Source: Coffea arabica
Taxonomy: Eukaryota; Streptophyta; Magnoliopsida; Gentianales; Rubiaceae
Direction: 5' to 3'
Length of the DNA stretch: 64,000 nucleotides
NCBI RefSeq assembly: GCF_036785885.1
Contig: NC_092323.1
Span: forward strand, 2,086,501-2,150,500
The notes under the pieces were generated by a model. It did no database searches. It saw nothing but the letters and a program-made list of their open reading frames with translations, and was not told where the DNA came from. The translations under genes and the position numbers were made by a program. Positions 15,378 through 26,835 of this stretch are shown here, in pieces (within the stretch, counting starts at the first letter, position 1; each line of letters starts with the position of its first letter).

Positions 15378-17108
15378 TTTCTCTCATTCATTCATTTCAT
15401 TTCATTTCATTTCGTGTGCTGTCTTGTCTTTCGCTGAGGCAAAGATAATTCAATCACCTATCGTCATTTCTGATTTCCCTGGTGTCTTTATGCATTTGTT
15501 ATGCGGTGAAATCCAATGTTTTGAAACCAAGAACGGCAAGCGAACCGGATGAACTTTAGGTATATGGTTCAATTGATTTGATCGGTTTAATTATGGTTTA
15601 ATGATTTTATAATTATTTTATTATTAAATTTCTTGGATAAAATTAATATATAAAGAAATATTTAGTGAAAATCGGTTCAAAGGCCGGTGTTTTTTTTTTG
15701 TTATCGATTTTGACTGGTATGGTTGGATTTGATCGATTCATTTCATTTTCTGAATTAAATATAGAATCGGAGCAAAATTATGCAATTTGAATCAATTGAT
15801 GGATTCCGATTTTAGAACACGAATGAAATCGTAAAAGTTCTTCGAGCGGGGGCGTATACGCACGCTTTTGACCCTCTCTCAAGTCTCATCCCAAGAAGAC
15901 GGCTGAGTGTACACTGTACAGAGACGTAAAGGAACCAATTCATATTGCAATATTTCTATGGGATACACACTACAATTGGAAGTTTTGGTTATGTTAAATG
16001 AACCGTGCGTGGGAAAGGCAGATTGTCTGACTTTCTAGACCACCAAGAATAAGAGCACAGTGAAAGTTTTTTTTAAAAAAAAAGGGTCCTAGCTAGCAAA
16101 ATCATTAGCGAATAGTAAAGCACTCGATTTCTTGCCAAGTTTGACGTGAATTAACTTTTTTGAGCAGGCATTTGAGGTATCTACATATTACTTCCCCACC
16201 ATCACAGGATTTATGAGTTATCTGGAAGTCATGATTCCATCTATATTATTGGTTTTCCAAATCAATTACACTAGACTGGTTTTCCAATGTCAAAGCTTTT
16301 TCCCAAGTGTTTGTTGCTCGATGGGTTTCCCCTCCTCAATTAGTTAGTCTCCCCACTTCTTCATCAGAGTAAAACATATTATTGTTAATTAAGAGACAGG
16401 AGGTCCTGATGTCCCTAAAACTATTCTTCCATCGCCACCAGTACGTCGTGCGTGCATGCGTATTATATTGTAATCAAACTTAAAATAGCAGCAACCGAGG
16501 ATGGTTCCTCAAAGGACCGCCAGATGGGGCAGCTTTGGTCTGTCTGCTACATACAACTCTCCCATTCAATCAAAGCCAAAGGCCGGTCGACTAGCTTCGT
16601 TGCTTTGTTATGGTTGATGTCGATGTCTGCAATGAAAATCCGACCACCAATTCCTACCTACTAGGTAGTAGCTTAATTGCAGCAAGAATCTTATATTTCG
16701 GCTTCTAAGTGGAAAAGGCGCAACCCCTTTTGCTCCCTTTAGACCAAAGGGGGGGAGAAAATTTGTTCTCTTCTTCTTTTTTTCCCTTCCTAATTAAAGG
16801 GAAAAAATACAAGAAAAAGGGAAGTGGAGGGACCAAGGGCATGAACTGTGACAACGTCCCAGAAGATTTAAGTTGTGAAGATAAGATAACTCCACGTAAC
16901 TCTAATGCAACCAACATGTAAAGAACCAGCGATGGAGCCATGATCTTTATTCAAGGGATGCAATCATATTAACTTAGACTTATAAAGTATTGATTTGTAT
17001 ATTTCTAGAACAACTAAATAGTATAGTATTTGTTATAGTAAGCCAAGGATACAATTTGAGATTATTATTTTTCAGGTCATCCACTAATATAAAATTATGC
17101 ATAAGAAT

Positions 17109-17149
<41 letters not shown>

Positions 17150-18534
17150 TTTTTCTAATTAACATGTATATTAGGCAAATCATTTGTACACAATTGAATT
17201 GTCAAATGAATGTTTGGTTGGCTTGTAACTCCCATGAAATCGACATGTAAGAAAAGTTAAATATTAAATAAACAACATTTGCTCACAAAAAAAAAAGAAG
17301 GTAAATTACATTTAATAAAAAGGGAAAAGAATAGTATCATGCAATATATTTTAGTTCAAGGTTCACCATTGTGGGCTTATAGAGACAACTATCAAAATTC
17401 AAAGGGGACAAAAGTGAAATAATATTCAAGTTATTTTAGAGTTACTCAAAAATTGAGAGCCTCAGCTTAACGTGGCTCCACCATTGATAGGAACGCGCGT
17501 AGTAATATTTCTGTTATAAAACAATTTGTAATTAGTTACAAATTAATTACCAACTCTTACCCCAGTTGAGTCCCTCTCCCAAAAATAAAATGGAGTCTCT
17601 ATCTTTTCTTTTGCATGGCTAGAAGAAGCCCAGACATTTTTGTCGTTTAACAAGGATTATGCCCAATGCCAAGGCAGACAGGCATGATGAAATTTGTCCT
17701 CTAATAGGAGGAAAAGGCCGCACGTACGAGCCCAAAAAGGCCAAAAGGGCGCAGGCCCCAGTAAAAGAATTTCCCTTCTCTAACTTTACGTTGCTTCTGA
17801 ACTTGACAGCACAATCCCATCCATGCGTGTGCAATTAGGATGATGCACGTGCAGTGGAGGGTCCCAAAATTACTCGATTAGGAGTCGGTGAAATTGAAGG
17901 GAAAGTACTACTGCATCCCCAAAAAAAAAAAAAAAGAATAGCATTAAATTGTAGTATCTACGTAGGTCCAACAAGTAGAAGTCAACCACCTGTATCGTCC
18001 CCCAATTGAAAAAAAGCAATAATGAAGGTACAATCCAGAATAGTCGTGTATTTATCATCTTGTATGTATACTCAGCACTAAAATTCACCTTTTAATTAAT
18101 TATAGCAGCAAGACTGGGAGCTAAATAGATGGTTAAATGAAGGTGTCATCAATATTTATACCATATATTTATAAAAGGTGAACGGATCTTTTAATATAAA
18201 CAAAAAGCCGCCATCTTGTGATTTTTCTAAATTACTCTCTCTATTTGTATATAAGTTAACCATCATTTTCTCCTATCTCTCTCTTCATTAATCATAGCTA
18301 TCCGTTGCCAAATAATGGTCTATTGCACATTTTATTTAATTTTCTGCGTGTATTGTAAAAATATAAAACCAACTCCCATAAAAAATTATTTCAAAAAATA
18401 TCTTTAAAATAGTTTTAAATATTTATTATACTTGTACATGCATTGATTGAGTGTGACTCAAACACTAGTACATGCGTGCGCGTCCACATACATATGACAA
18501 GTTGACTAGGGGGGCATGAATATAAATATGAAGT
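15378..18534. other. Intergenic stretch, no gene seen
   Basis: AT-rich DNA without a supported ORF. At 15530-15830 are phrases such as 'gaaaatcggttcaaagg', like the ends of the hAT-type family at 18543-19575, so this may be a decayed relative. A (TA)n plus T-run microsatellite sits at 17112-17154. Confidence 0.5.
17112..17154. repeat. (TA)n and poly-T microsatellite
   Basis: About 14 TA units run straight into a T tract. Confidence 0.9.
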
Positions 18535-18542
18535 CATATACT

Positions 18543-19575
18543 CAGTGTTTTGAAAATCGGATCGGATCGGTACAGATTGAACCGCAAACCGGCCATGGCA
18601 CCGATCCGGTTCAATGCTAGGTTTGACGTTGCCAAGAAACCGGTCAAAAATCGGTCGGACCGCGAAACCACTGAACCGGATTTGAACCGGTCATTTCCGG
18701 TTTTCAATTTTATTATTTTTTTTTTTCCAAAATGCAGTTATCAAAATTTGAACTCAAGACCTTTGTAATAGAAGACCAATGTAGTAACCGTTGCACCATC
18801 ACATCTTATTAGTTTTTTTTATAACTTATTTATATAAAACAAACACTCATATTTCTTTTGTTTCATTTTCCTTATAAAATCTCATCATCTCATGGCTTTT
18901 TTTTTTTAATCTTCAACTCTCTCTCTCATCTTTTCTTTTACCACTCATTTTTTTATCAAACCTCTTTATTTTTAATTTATTGATATTTTCTTCCATCTTT
19001 TAATTTTATTTTTGTCCATTAAATTAAAAAAAGTTAAAAAATAATTATTTTTCTTTAACCCAATTTATTTAATGCCACAACCACTTACTTTTATCTCATT
19101 TTTTGTTTCTCATCAAATTTGCATTTCTATTTTCGATTCTCTTGATTTCCTTCGAACTCCAAACTTCCTTTTTTAAATTGCAATATCTAAATTTCAAAAC
19201 GTAAATTAAAATTTAAGTTCACAATGCCTAAATTCTCATAGACGTGAATTTTGTATAATTTCAAATATTGTGATATTTTTGGATTGGATTTAAGATTTTT
19301 TTGGTAGATATAATTGAAATTGAGATAAAATTTATTTGTTTTTAACTTATAATTTAAAAAAATTATTTTTAAAAATCCAAGTTATTCGAAAATAGTAAAC
19401 TTTTTATCATATAAAGTATTAAATTATCCATTACATGTCTTATTTTGTGCATATATATATTTATATAAATTATTTTTTTAAAATTCATTGAACCGAGGTT
19501 GAATCGGTCCGACCGGTTGAACCTCGACCCTTTCACTTCACCGGTTCAATTAACGGTTCGATTTTAAAAACATTG
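18543..19575. mobile_element. Non-autonomous hAT-type DNA transposon
   Basis: A 1033-bp element starts CAGTGTTTTGAAAATCGG and ends with the near-inverse GATTTTAAAAACATTG. It lies between identical 8-bp direct repeats CATATACT at 18535-18542 and 19576-19583. Ends of CARTG form plus an 8-bp duplication define the hAT superfamily. Both subterminal regions are rich in short ACCGG/CCGGT words ('aaccggtcaaaaatcggtcg', 'gtccgaccggttgaacc'). No transposase ORF is present, so it must have moved with a transposase supplied in trans. At 18730-18805 (minus strand) a tRNA-like segment has an A-box-like TGGTGCAACGGTTA and a B-box-like GAGTTCAAATTTT. The perfect duplication suggests a fairly recent insertion. 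Confidence 0.9.
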
Positions 19576-19583
19576 CATATACT

Positions 19584-20110
19584 TAGCTTAGTTGACAAAG
19601 AAGCGGGATAAAGCAACTAAAAAGAGGGTGTCGGCTTTAATTAGACCCACCACATTCAAACATAACCACAAAGAATATCATTTTGGTTTCTGGACGTCTG
19701 ACGAACGAAAGGTTGAAAATGATCGGGGGCACCTTAATTATTACACCTGTTAGAGATGATTCAGCATCAGTGGCCGTTGGTTTGACTCCCACCGTTACAT
19801 TTATTTATAAAAATTAAATTTTAAATTTAAATTTTATGTAACTATCATTCATCAAAGATCGATTAATAGTGTATACATTGTTAATTTAAAAAAGATTAAT
19901 ACTACATATATATATATATATATATATATAAAAAGCATTTCTTAAGTGATCATTTAGGCCCATATAGAGAAAAGCGCGATCAACTTCCCGCACATTAGGA
20001 CGGTTTGTACAAAAGCGCGAACTGGAATCCATGACAGCATCTGGATATAACAAAATTGAAGAGGCGGTTTCGCCACGTGCAACAGCTTATCCACCTAAAT
20101 TGTTCAATTC
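19584..20110. other. Intergenic stretch and promoter region of the next gene
   Basis: AT-rich with a (TA)n run at 19914-19930. No clear TATA box at the expected place and no other feature recognised. Confidence 0.5.
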
Positions 20111-20179
20111 TTGCGAGACTGCAGAATCTCATTTTCCGCACTCACCCTGCTAAGAAGAAACTCTAGGCTGTGTGAAGTG

Positions 20180-21972
20180 ATGCTTAACCTCCGCCAAAAC
20201 CCCAACCACTTCAATTCGTCTTTTCCCAGCAACCCCCGAGGCGACCTCTTTTCTGTTCAAACAAGTAGCAGTACAATATTATTGATTTTCAAATGTAATG
20301 CCAGTCTTGAGGAAAATAATAACCAAATAAAACAATCATCATCAGTAGCAGCAGGCAAAATTAGGCGCCTAGTTCTGACTCAACAAGGCAGAACCAAACT
20401 CAACCCCAAACCTGATCCAGATTTTTACGCCTACCCACGTTTTGTTACCCACGTGGATCGTAATTTCATCTCCATCCTGACCAATCTTTACAGGAATGTT
20501 TTGAAGCCCGAGTCAGAGATTCTTGACCTCATGAGCTCTTGGGTCAGCCATTTGCCCCCGGAGGTCAAGTACAAGAAAGTGGTCGGACATGGGCTCAATG
20601 CTGTGGAGCTTGCCAGAAACCCCAGGCTGGATTATTTCTTTGTGAAGGACCTTAATCGGGAGCAGGAGCTCCAATTCGAGAGTTGCAGTTTTGATGCAGT
20701 GTTATGCGCTGTCAGCGTTCAATACCTTCAGCAGCCTGAGAAGGTCACCGCTCTCTATTTACCCTTTCTTTTCTTTTCTTTTTTTTCCATCGAGAGCATC
20801 AATCCAACTATGAGTCTGACAAGATTTATAAGATTTCATTTTCCTTGTACTAATAAAACACTCCCAGGAACTTAAGTTGCCCATTTGCCCCCCAAGCCTA
20901 TATTGAAGCCAAAGTTCATGACGTCTTGGCAACCAACCTGCATTCGCGAATAGTTATGTACACAATGAGAAAAGGTAACTAGGTATTGAATCATGTCTAA
21001 CAACGTTAATGATACCAAATTCAAGAGGAAAGTGAATCCAAAAACACGACTTTTGGCATTTGTTCGACCACCCATTGTTGATGTCTTTGATATGAAAGTG
21101 CAGAAATTTGTCACAAATATAGTGGGGACGTAAATGATGATCTTTGAGGCATGTTTGACGCCATCTCTAAGGTGTTATTTGCCCCTAATACACATAGTTA
21201 TTTCCCACAATAAATTACCTTTAGAACACAACAAAATTCAGAGGAAAGGAGATGGCAAATATCCCGAGTTTCTCACAAGAATGATCGATTGTGAAATTTT
21301 GTTTTAATTTGTGAAGAGACTGACAAATATGTAGGAAACCAAGAAGCGTAAACATTCATACAATTCTGAGATGGTAAGGCATCACTTTTAATCAAATCAA
21401 AGTAACCACTTTTACACATGAAGAAAAGGTGCCAAACAAATCTCTAAAAATTCTAAACGTTATTAGGATCCAGGCTGGGATTCATTTGAGCTCAAAACTG
21501 AACTAAGGTCGGTCCTGGCCTTGTTCACTATATCCAACAAGGATTTTAGGATGCGTGCTGGATCAAGAGCCGGATGGAAATGCTCAAATATTTTGTAATT
21601 TTTTCTTTTAAAACACGAGATTAAATATATACGTAGGTGTTGCATTTTCAGGTGTTTGCAGAAGTATTTCGAGTGCTAAGACCCGGAGGAGTCTTTATTG
21701 CGAGCTTTAGCAATCGACTATTCTATGAAAAGGCAATTAGCGCCTGGAGAGACGGGACCTCCTACGGCCGTGTTCAACTGGTGGTGCAATATTTCCAAAG
21801 CGTGGAGGGATTCACCCAACCACAGGTGATTCGCAAGTTACCAACTCATACCCTGCAAGAGAAGCAATCGGCCCCCTTCGGTTGGATCATGAATTTAGTG
21901 GGATTAGTTTCGGGTTCCGATCCCTTCTATGCAGTACTAGCTCACAAGAACTTCAAACCTATACATGAATGA
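20180..21972 (+). CDS. Plastid-type SAM-dependent methyltransferase-like protein
   Basis: Two exons, 20180-20743 and 21652-21972, join in phase 0 to 294 aa. The first in-frame ATG (20180) was chosen; the open frame extends upstream only to non-ATG codons. Residues 1-55 are rich in Ser/Asn, poor in acids and contain FKCNAS, as in a chloroplast transit peptide. The core follows: YPRFVTHVDRNFI, ILDLMSSWVSHLP (115-127), SFDAVLCAVSVQYLQQPEK (170-188) and FRVLRPGGVFIASFSNR (194-210). This matches a conserved plant family (At3g01660 from memory) with class I methyltransferase motifs II and III. The glycine-rich motif I is replaced by DLMSSW, so SAM binding is inferred. Substrate unknown. Confidence 0.88.
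21463..21645 (-). other. Antisense open frame inside the methyltransferase intron
   Basis: On the minus strand an uninterrupted frame ends at 21463 with the hydrophilic, coding-looking phrase FHPALDPARILKSLLDIVNK. It lies wholly within the 908-bp intron (20744-21651). I do not recognise the protein. It could be a captured exon, a gene relic or chance. Confidence 0.25.
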
Positions 21973-22427
21973 GGCTTACGTGTACATATATATACATTTC
22001 GTTGGAGGTTCCAATATTCTGCTGCACATTTGTTGGATAGAACTTCAATTTGACCTGTACGTATACCCATTTGGATTGCATTTTCTGGGAATTTTTCAAT
22101 TATTATGCGACTCGGGAATAGCTTTGCCCCTTGCACTTTGCCTTCTCAATTCGATGATATAGGATCAAAGTCATTCTCATTCATGGGAATAGCTAAAATC
22201 GCAGCATGAGACTGTACGTCAGCATGCAAAATTTCCAGTATTCATGTACAAATCTACACTGCACAGCCAGCTAAACCTGTGGAATCCGAATCCGATTCAA
22301 AGAAAGACGGTACGATGAAAACTTGAAAAACCAACACTTAGCCAGGTCACCTGCAGTAGCAGAGATTTACACTCTTCATAAAGAAGAAAAAGCAAAAAAT
22401 AGTGGGAAGGCTAGGCTTTTGCATGTT

Positions 22428-25400
22428 TCATTGAGCCTCGCAAAGCTTCCTAGCATTCGCAACAGCTTCCACGTAGTAATACAATCTCCACAGTGTTTCC
22501 TTGCTCTACCAAAGTGTCACATTAGAATTCAATTAATCAAACTGGAAGAAATCCTGTGACAATATATATGCCTTTAGTTTTCTCCGCTTCTTTTTTTTTT
22601 TTTAATGGTAAAATATTCTTTAGCTCTTACCTCTTCTTCTAAATCCACGTGTATCTCGTCACATGAACATTTCGCTGATGGTCTACTACGTCGGATAATT
22701 TCCACGATGCGCTCCATGTTTCTTGGGGGTAGATTCTTGATCAACTTCCGAAGCTCTTGCTTCTCTGTCAGGGTCATTAACCTTACAACAAAAAGGTTAA
22801 AACTGCACTGTCAATTTATTTGCAATGTCAAGGTTAAAACTGCAATGTAATAATTATATGTAGCACGCACGTTAGTTAGTGTGGGAAGGTAATGACGGGA
22901 AAGGAAAATCAACCAAAAGTCAGTCCCTTCATCCAACAGGAAACAGGCATATTCTCATCTCAAGTGACACGAGATAATGCTAAATCAATTCAACAGATCG
23001 TACATAAAAATGTAGTAATAGAAGTAAACATCATTCTGAGCTGGACATAAGTGTTATATCTGCTTGAATCAATCAGTTGGTACGAGATTTGCCTACTCCA
23101 ATTACCAGTATGGCAGAGCAGTGAAAATCCATCTTTACACGTAGATGTGCCTTAAACGCTGGTCACCACATGAAACTAAGTAGAAGAGAAGGTAAACTAA
23201 CATGGACAACATTGATCTGGGCTGCATCCCCACAATCACCCTAAGAAGAGAAAAATAAATAACTAGAACCATTCACTTATTCCTTTGCTAACAAATTCCT
23301 CCTACTTCCAATGTTCCATCCTCCCAATTTTGCCTTCAACTAGACAGTATGAAGTCTAACTATATATTGGTACACTCAAAAGAAAAAGAGCAATTTTCAT
23401 CCTCACAAAGCAATCACCCAGAAGAAACCAATCATAGACACTTGAAAAGAGATACCTGCAGTTTGACATCAAAAGATCAAGAAATTCTTCAAGTTTCTGC
23501 TCCATGTATCCAATCTACAAAGTGCATTTAAGAAAAAGTTACCACAGTACTCCAAAACTTCCAATATGCACTTGAAATGCATAATGATCTCAGGAATATA
23601 GAATTAAAAGAAACAAAAACCAAGTACCAAATTCTGTAGGACAATAAAGACGATTACCGTTTTGAAGAGTTCATCAGCGTGCCTCTTCATCACCTCCTCA
23701 ACTTTTGTGCTATCATGCTCCAGGAGTCGTCGCAAATCATCATCAATCTAACACAGGAAATTTGGATGAAAGTCATGCAATTGTTTTCAACTCAACTCTT
23801 CATATCCATAAAAGGGCTACATGAAGCATAAAAACCTAGCATGAGTTCTTAACAAATAGCATTCAAATTGAATGAATGGTAAGCTTGGCAGAGTGAACTT
23901 TGGACACTATAATGCGCAGGGACATGGGAAAGGTAATAAGAGACTGAGAGACAATTTAATAATAATTCTCAGTTCCTATCTTTTTGCTAGTCGAGCAACC
24001 TCATCCAAACAAATTTCACTCTTCCAGTCCCCTATAATTGGAGAATGCTTCAGGTCTAAAGTTCATCCAAAGGCACTACACTGATCAAAGGAATGCATAT
24101 CTAAATAATTGAAGGGGGAACAAAGCTGAGGGGAGCAAGACCGAAAGTAGTCTCAGCCACAAGCAGCTACCAATCTGAAAATCCTAATGGCATTCTCAGC
24201 AACAACAAGCTACCAATCTGAAAATTCTAATGGTATTGTGCAGCTTTTGTAAACAAAAACAAGGCAGACAAACGCCAAACTGGATATGAAATGGGGCATT
24301 ACTTAGCAAGCTCAACCCCTTTCTCACAGTCAATAATGAAAGCAGTATGTTGCAGCCTTTTTAACAGGAAACCAGCCGAATTACTAATAGAATGACATAC
24401 AAGCACAAAGTCAATAACTCTCCATTAAGCCCCCAGGCACCCCTTCTTCCCCCAGGTCCCTTCCTAGCACTGTGACTTTGTATCCGCCTCCTACAAACCT
24501 CTTTCAAATGCCAATTAGTCTCAACTTTAGATCATTAACTCTTAAATAAAACTTTCATAGTTCAGAGTTAGAAATGTCCAGTGGCTAATCACAAGCATAC
24601 TTGGTAGCTTAAAACCTTGTAGTGCAAATCCCATATATATATAAGTAAAGACATGATGTGGTGACTATGCAGGCACTAAGAAAACCAATGCAACGAATGT
24701 CAGCACTTGACTGTATCAATGAGTTGAGAACATTGCCTAAGCCAGTCAACGAAAATGGATTAGAAAGGCATGTAATATGAGCAAAGACCAAGGGAAAAAG
24801 AAGCATGTGAAAATTCACCATGCCAACAACTCTAACAGAGTATGGTTATAGGAAAACTTACGAGACAGGAAGCTGACACTTCTTGCTTCTTTTGAGGATT
24901 AAACTCTTCATTAGCCACATTTGAAGTATCAGGAAGGCTCAATATGCTCTCTTTGTATCTCAGCAAAGATTGCGTCCGACATATACGAAGTATAGGAATT
25001 AACATCTGAAATTCAACAAGTAGTGGATATTATAAGAGACCTTGGGACACATTTGCAGTATCAGGAAGGCTCAATAATGCTCTCTCTGTATCTCAGCCAT
25101 GATTGCATCCGACATATGCTAAGTATAGGGATTAACATCTGGAATTAAACAAGTTCATTATATAACAGGCTTTGGGTCAGGCAAAAATTTTGAATGCCAC
25201 AAAGATAATATCTAGATTTAGGAATATCTTGTTCAGTGATGGGTAAAAACAACTAAAGGGATACACCAAGAAGCAAGATAATGATGGCAATTTCACCATA
25301 AAACAAATAAATTCAGTAACTAAACCTACTAAATCACTTAAATGAAGTAATTAACAATGGGAAAAGAAGAACCCCACACATATCTCTTATCTAAACAGTT

Positions 25401-25844
25401 AGCATGTCCTCACACAGCGTCAGGTTTAAGAGCAAAGCGAGAAGAAGAAAATAAGAAGAGACTGCAAAAAGAACTAAGACTGATCCATACCTCATCAACT
25501 TCTTTTGTAAAGGTTAAGAGACTTCTGCGAGCCAGTGACTTCAATCTTTCTTTCCGGAAATCTGAAAGCTGAGATCCAATAGCATCAGAAAATAAGGGAG
25601 CAGAGTCAGTAGGTTTAATGCTCTGTTTGAAATTGCAGCCGTCCAGCCTATTCTCGGTTAAACTGTCTTCTCCAGCAACCCCGGGAATGTTTCTCACTAG
25701 GTCCAAACTTTCTGGAAAGAAAGCCAGCAAATTCTCCTCCTCTGATACCAAATCTGCTAACTCACGCATATAAAAAGCAAAGAAATCTGGTCCTAACATA
25801 TTGTTTTCAGCTGGAGCACCCAAACCCCTAGAAGTTTCTGACAT
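22428..25844 (-). CDS. NET-domain protein without bromodomain
   Basis: Six coding exons join in frame to 291 aa: 25844-25491, 25005-24862, 23747-23658, 23514-23456, 22781-22631, 22505-22428. The ATG lies 8 bases inside an exon whose acceptor is at 25851, so the leader is split; an upstream leader exon ends at a donor at 26562 (GTACCG). The N-terminal half has acidic and leucine-rich stretches (FFAFYMRELADLVSEEENLL). The middle has short helical exons (VEEVMKRHADELFK, YMEQKLEEFLDLL). Residues 218-290 form a NET (extra-terminal) domain: LTEKQELRKLIKNLPPRNME, then IHVDLEEE, ending LWRLYYYVEAVANARK. In BET/GTE proteins this domain recruits chromatin regulators. No bromodomain exon is visible, so the protein should act as an adaptor or competitor; role inferred. 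Confidence 0.9.
25048..25153 (-). pseudogene. Relic duplicate of exon 2 of the NET-domain gene
   Basis: This 106-bp stretch in the first coding intron closely copies 24916-25020, which holds the acceptor and most of exon 2. Read on the minus strand it keeps a usable acceptor (TTCCAG before ATGTTAATCC) and most codons, but a one-base insertion (GCATTATTGAG against GCATATTGAG) breaks the frame and no donor follows. Together these point to a local tandem duplication, now decayed. Confidence 0.8.
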
Positions 25845-26561
25845 ACCAATGCTGCAGCAGAAAATGAAGACTAAAATAATTAGCACACCAGGCAGCATAA
25901 ACACTAGAAAACCCGAACCAGCACTAAATAAAATCAGACCCCGCATGTATGTAAAATTCAAACCAATTAGGCATTCTACAAGCTTGATTTGATATCCCAT
26001 AAATTTGAGTACGTCTAACAGCAGGTTCAAGGCCCACGTTGAAACAAATACTTGCCCAGAAAGGAAAATAAAATAAAATATTAAAAAAAGGGGGAAGAAA
26101 ACCAAACACAGATCAAAGCTCGTCGGTTGACGGCATGGTTCACCCAGGCAATGAGTGGCGGTGAAGGGTGATCAATCGGAAACAAGGGCAACAAAGACAC
26201 ATCAAAAACACCTTCGCCACTAGCAATATTTTTCCCAGTATCACCTCAAGGAATTTATGGCCATTACAGTATTTTAAGCTAGTTGAAACCTTTCAAGAAC
26301 TAAACCCATAAATAAGAACCCAAAAACCCTTGAAGAAGAAAAATATTCCGCTCAAAAGCTGCTAGATTCCATTGAAATAGAGAATAAAGTTTTCCATAAA
26401 ATAGGAAAATAGCTACAAAAAAAACAATTAAAAACAGAAAAATAGAACAAATAAAAATTACGGTTTTAATATATTTATTAGCGTTTCCGATTTCTAGTTA
26501 AATCTCAGCCAATTTCCATATAGCTGCTGGCAGAATCTCGACAGTGGGAGAGATACGGTAC

Positions 26562-26700
26562 CTGGCGAATAAACAGTAGTATGAGGAGCAGGAAAAACTT
26601 CTTTTTTTTCACTCCAATTTTTGAAATCAGCGTCGTGAAGAAACAATCTCAACCCTGCTTTTCCGTGTTAATGCCCAAAATTATCTCAGAGGAATGAAAC
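26562..26700 (-). promoter_or_regulatory. Probable leader exon and promoter side of the NET gene
   Basis: A good donor (CGCCAG before GTACCG) at 26562 fits a non-coding first exon spliced to the acceptor at 25851. The transcription start is not visible. Confidence 0.45.
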
Positions 26701-26835
26701 AGTTTAGGAGCAAAAAAATCAAAGCCTGGGGAAAACCAAACCCAAAAGTTGGGAAGAGGGAAAGAGGGAAAGGATTTAAGTATGGGATGTGAACCAGCAA
26801 CCGACGTGTCATTTGGAAAATGGAAACAGTCTCCG

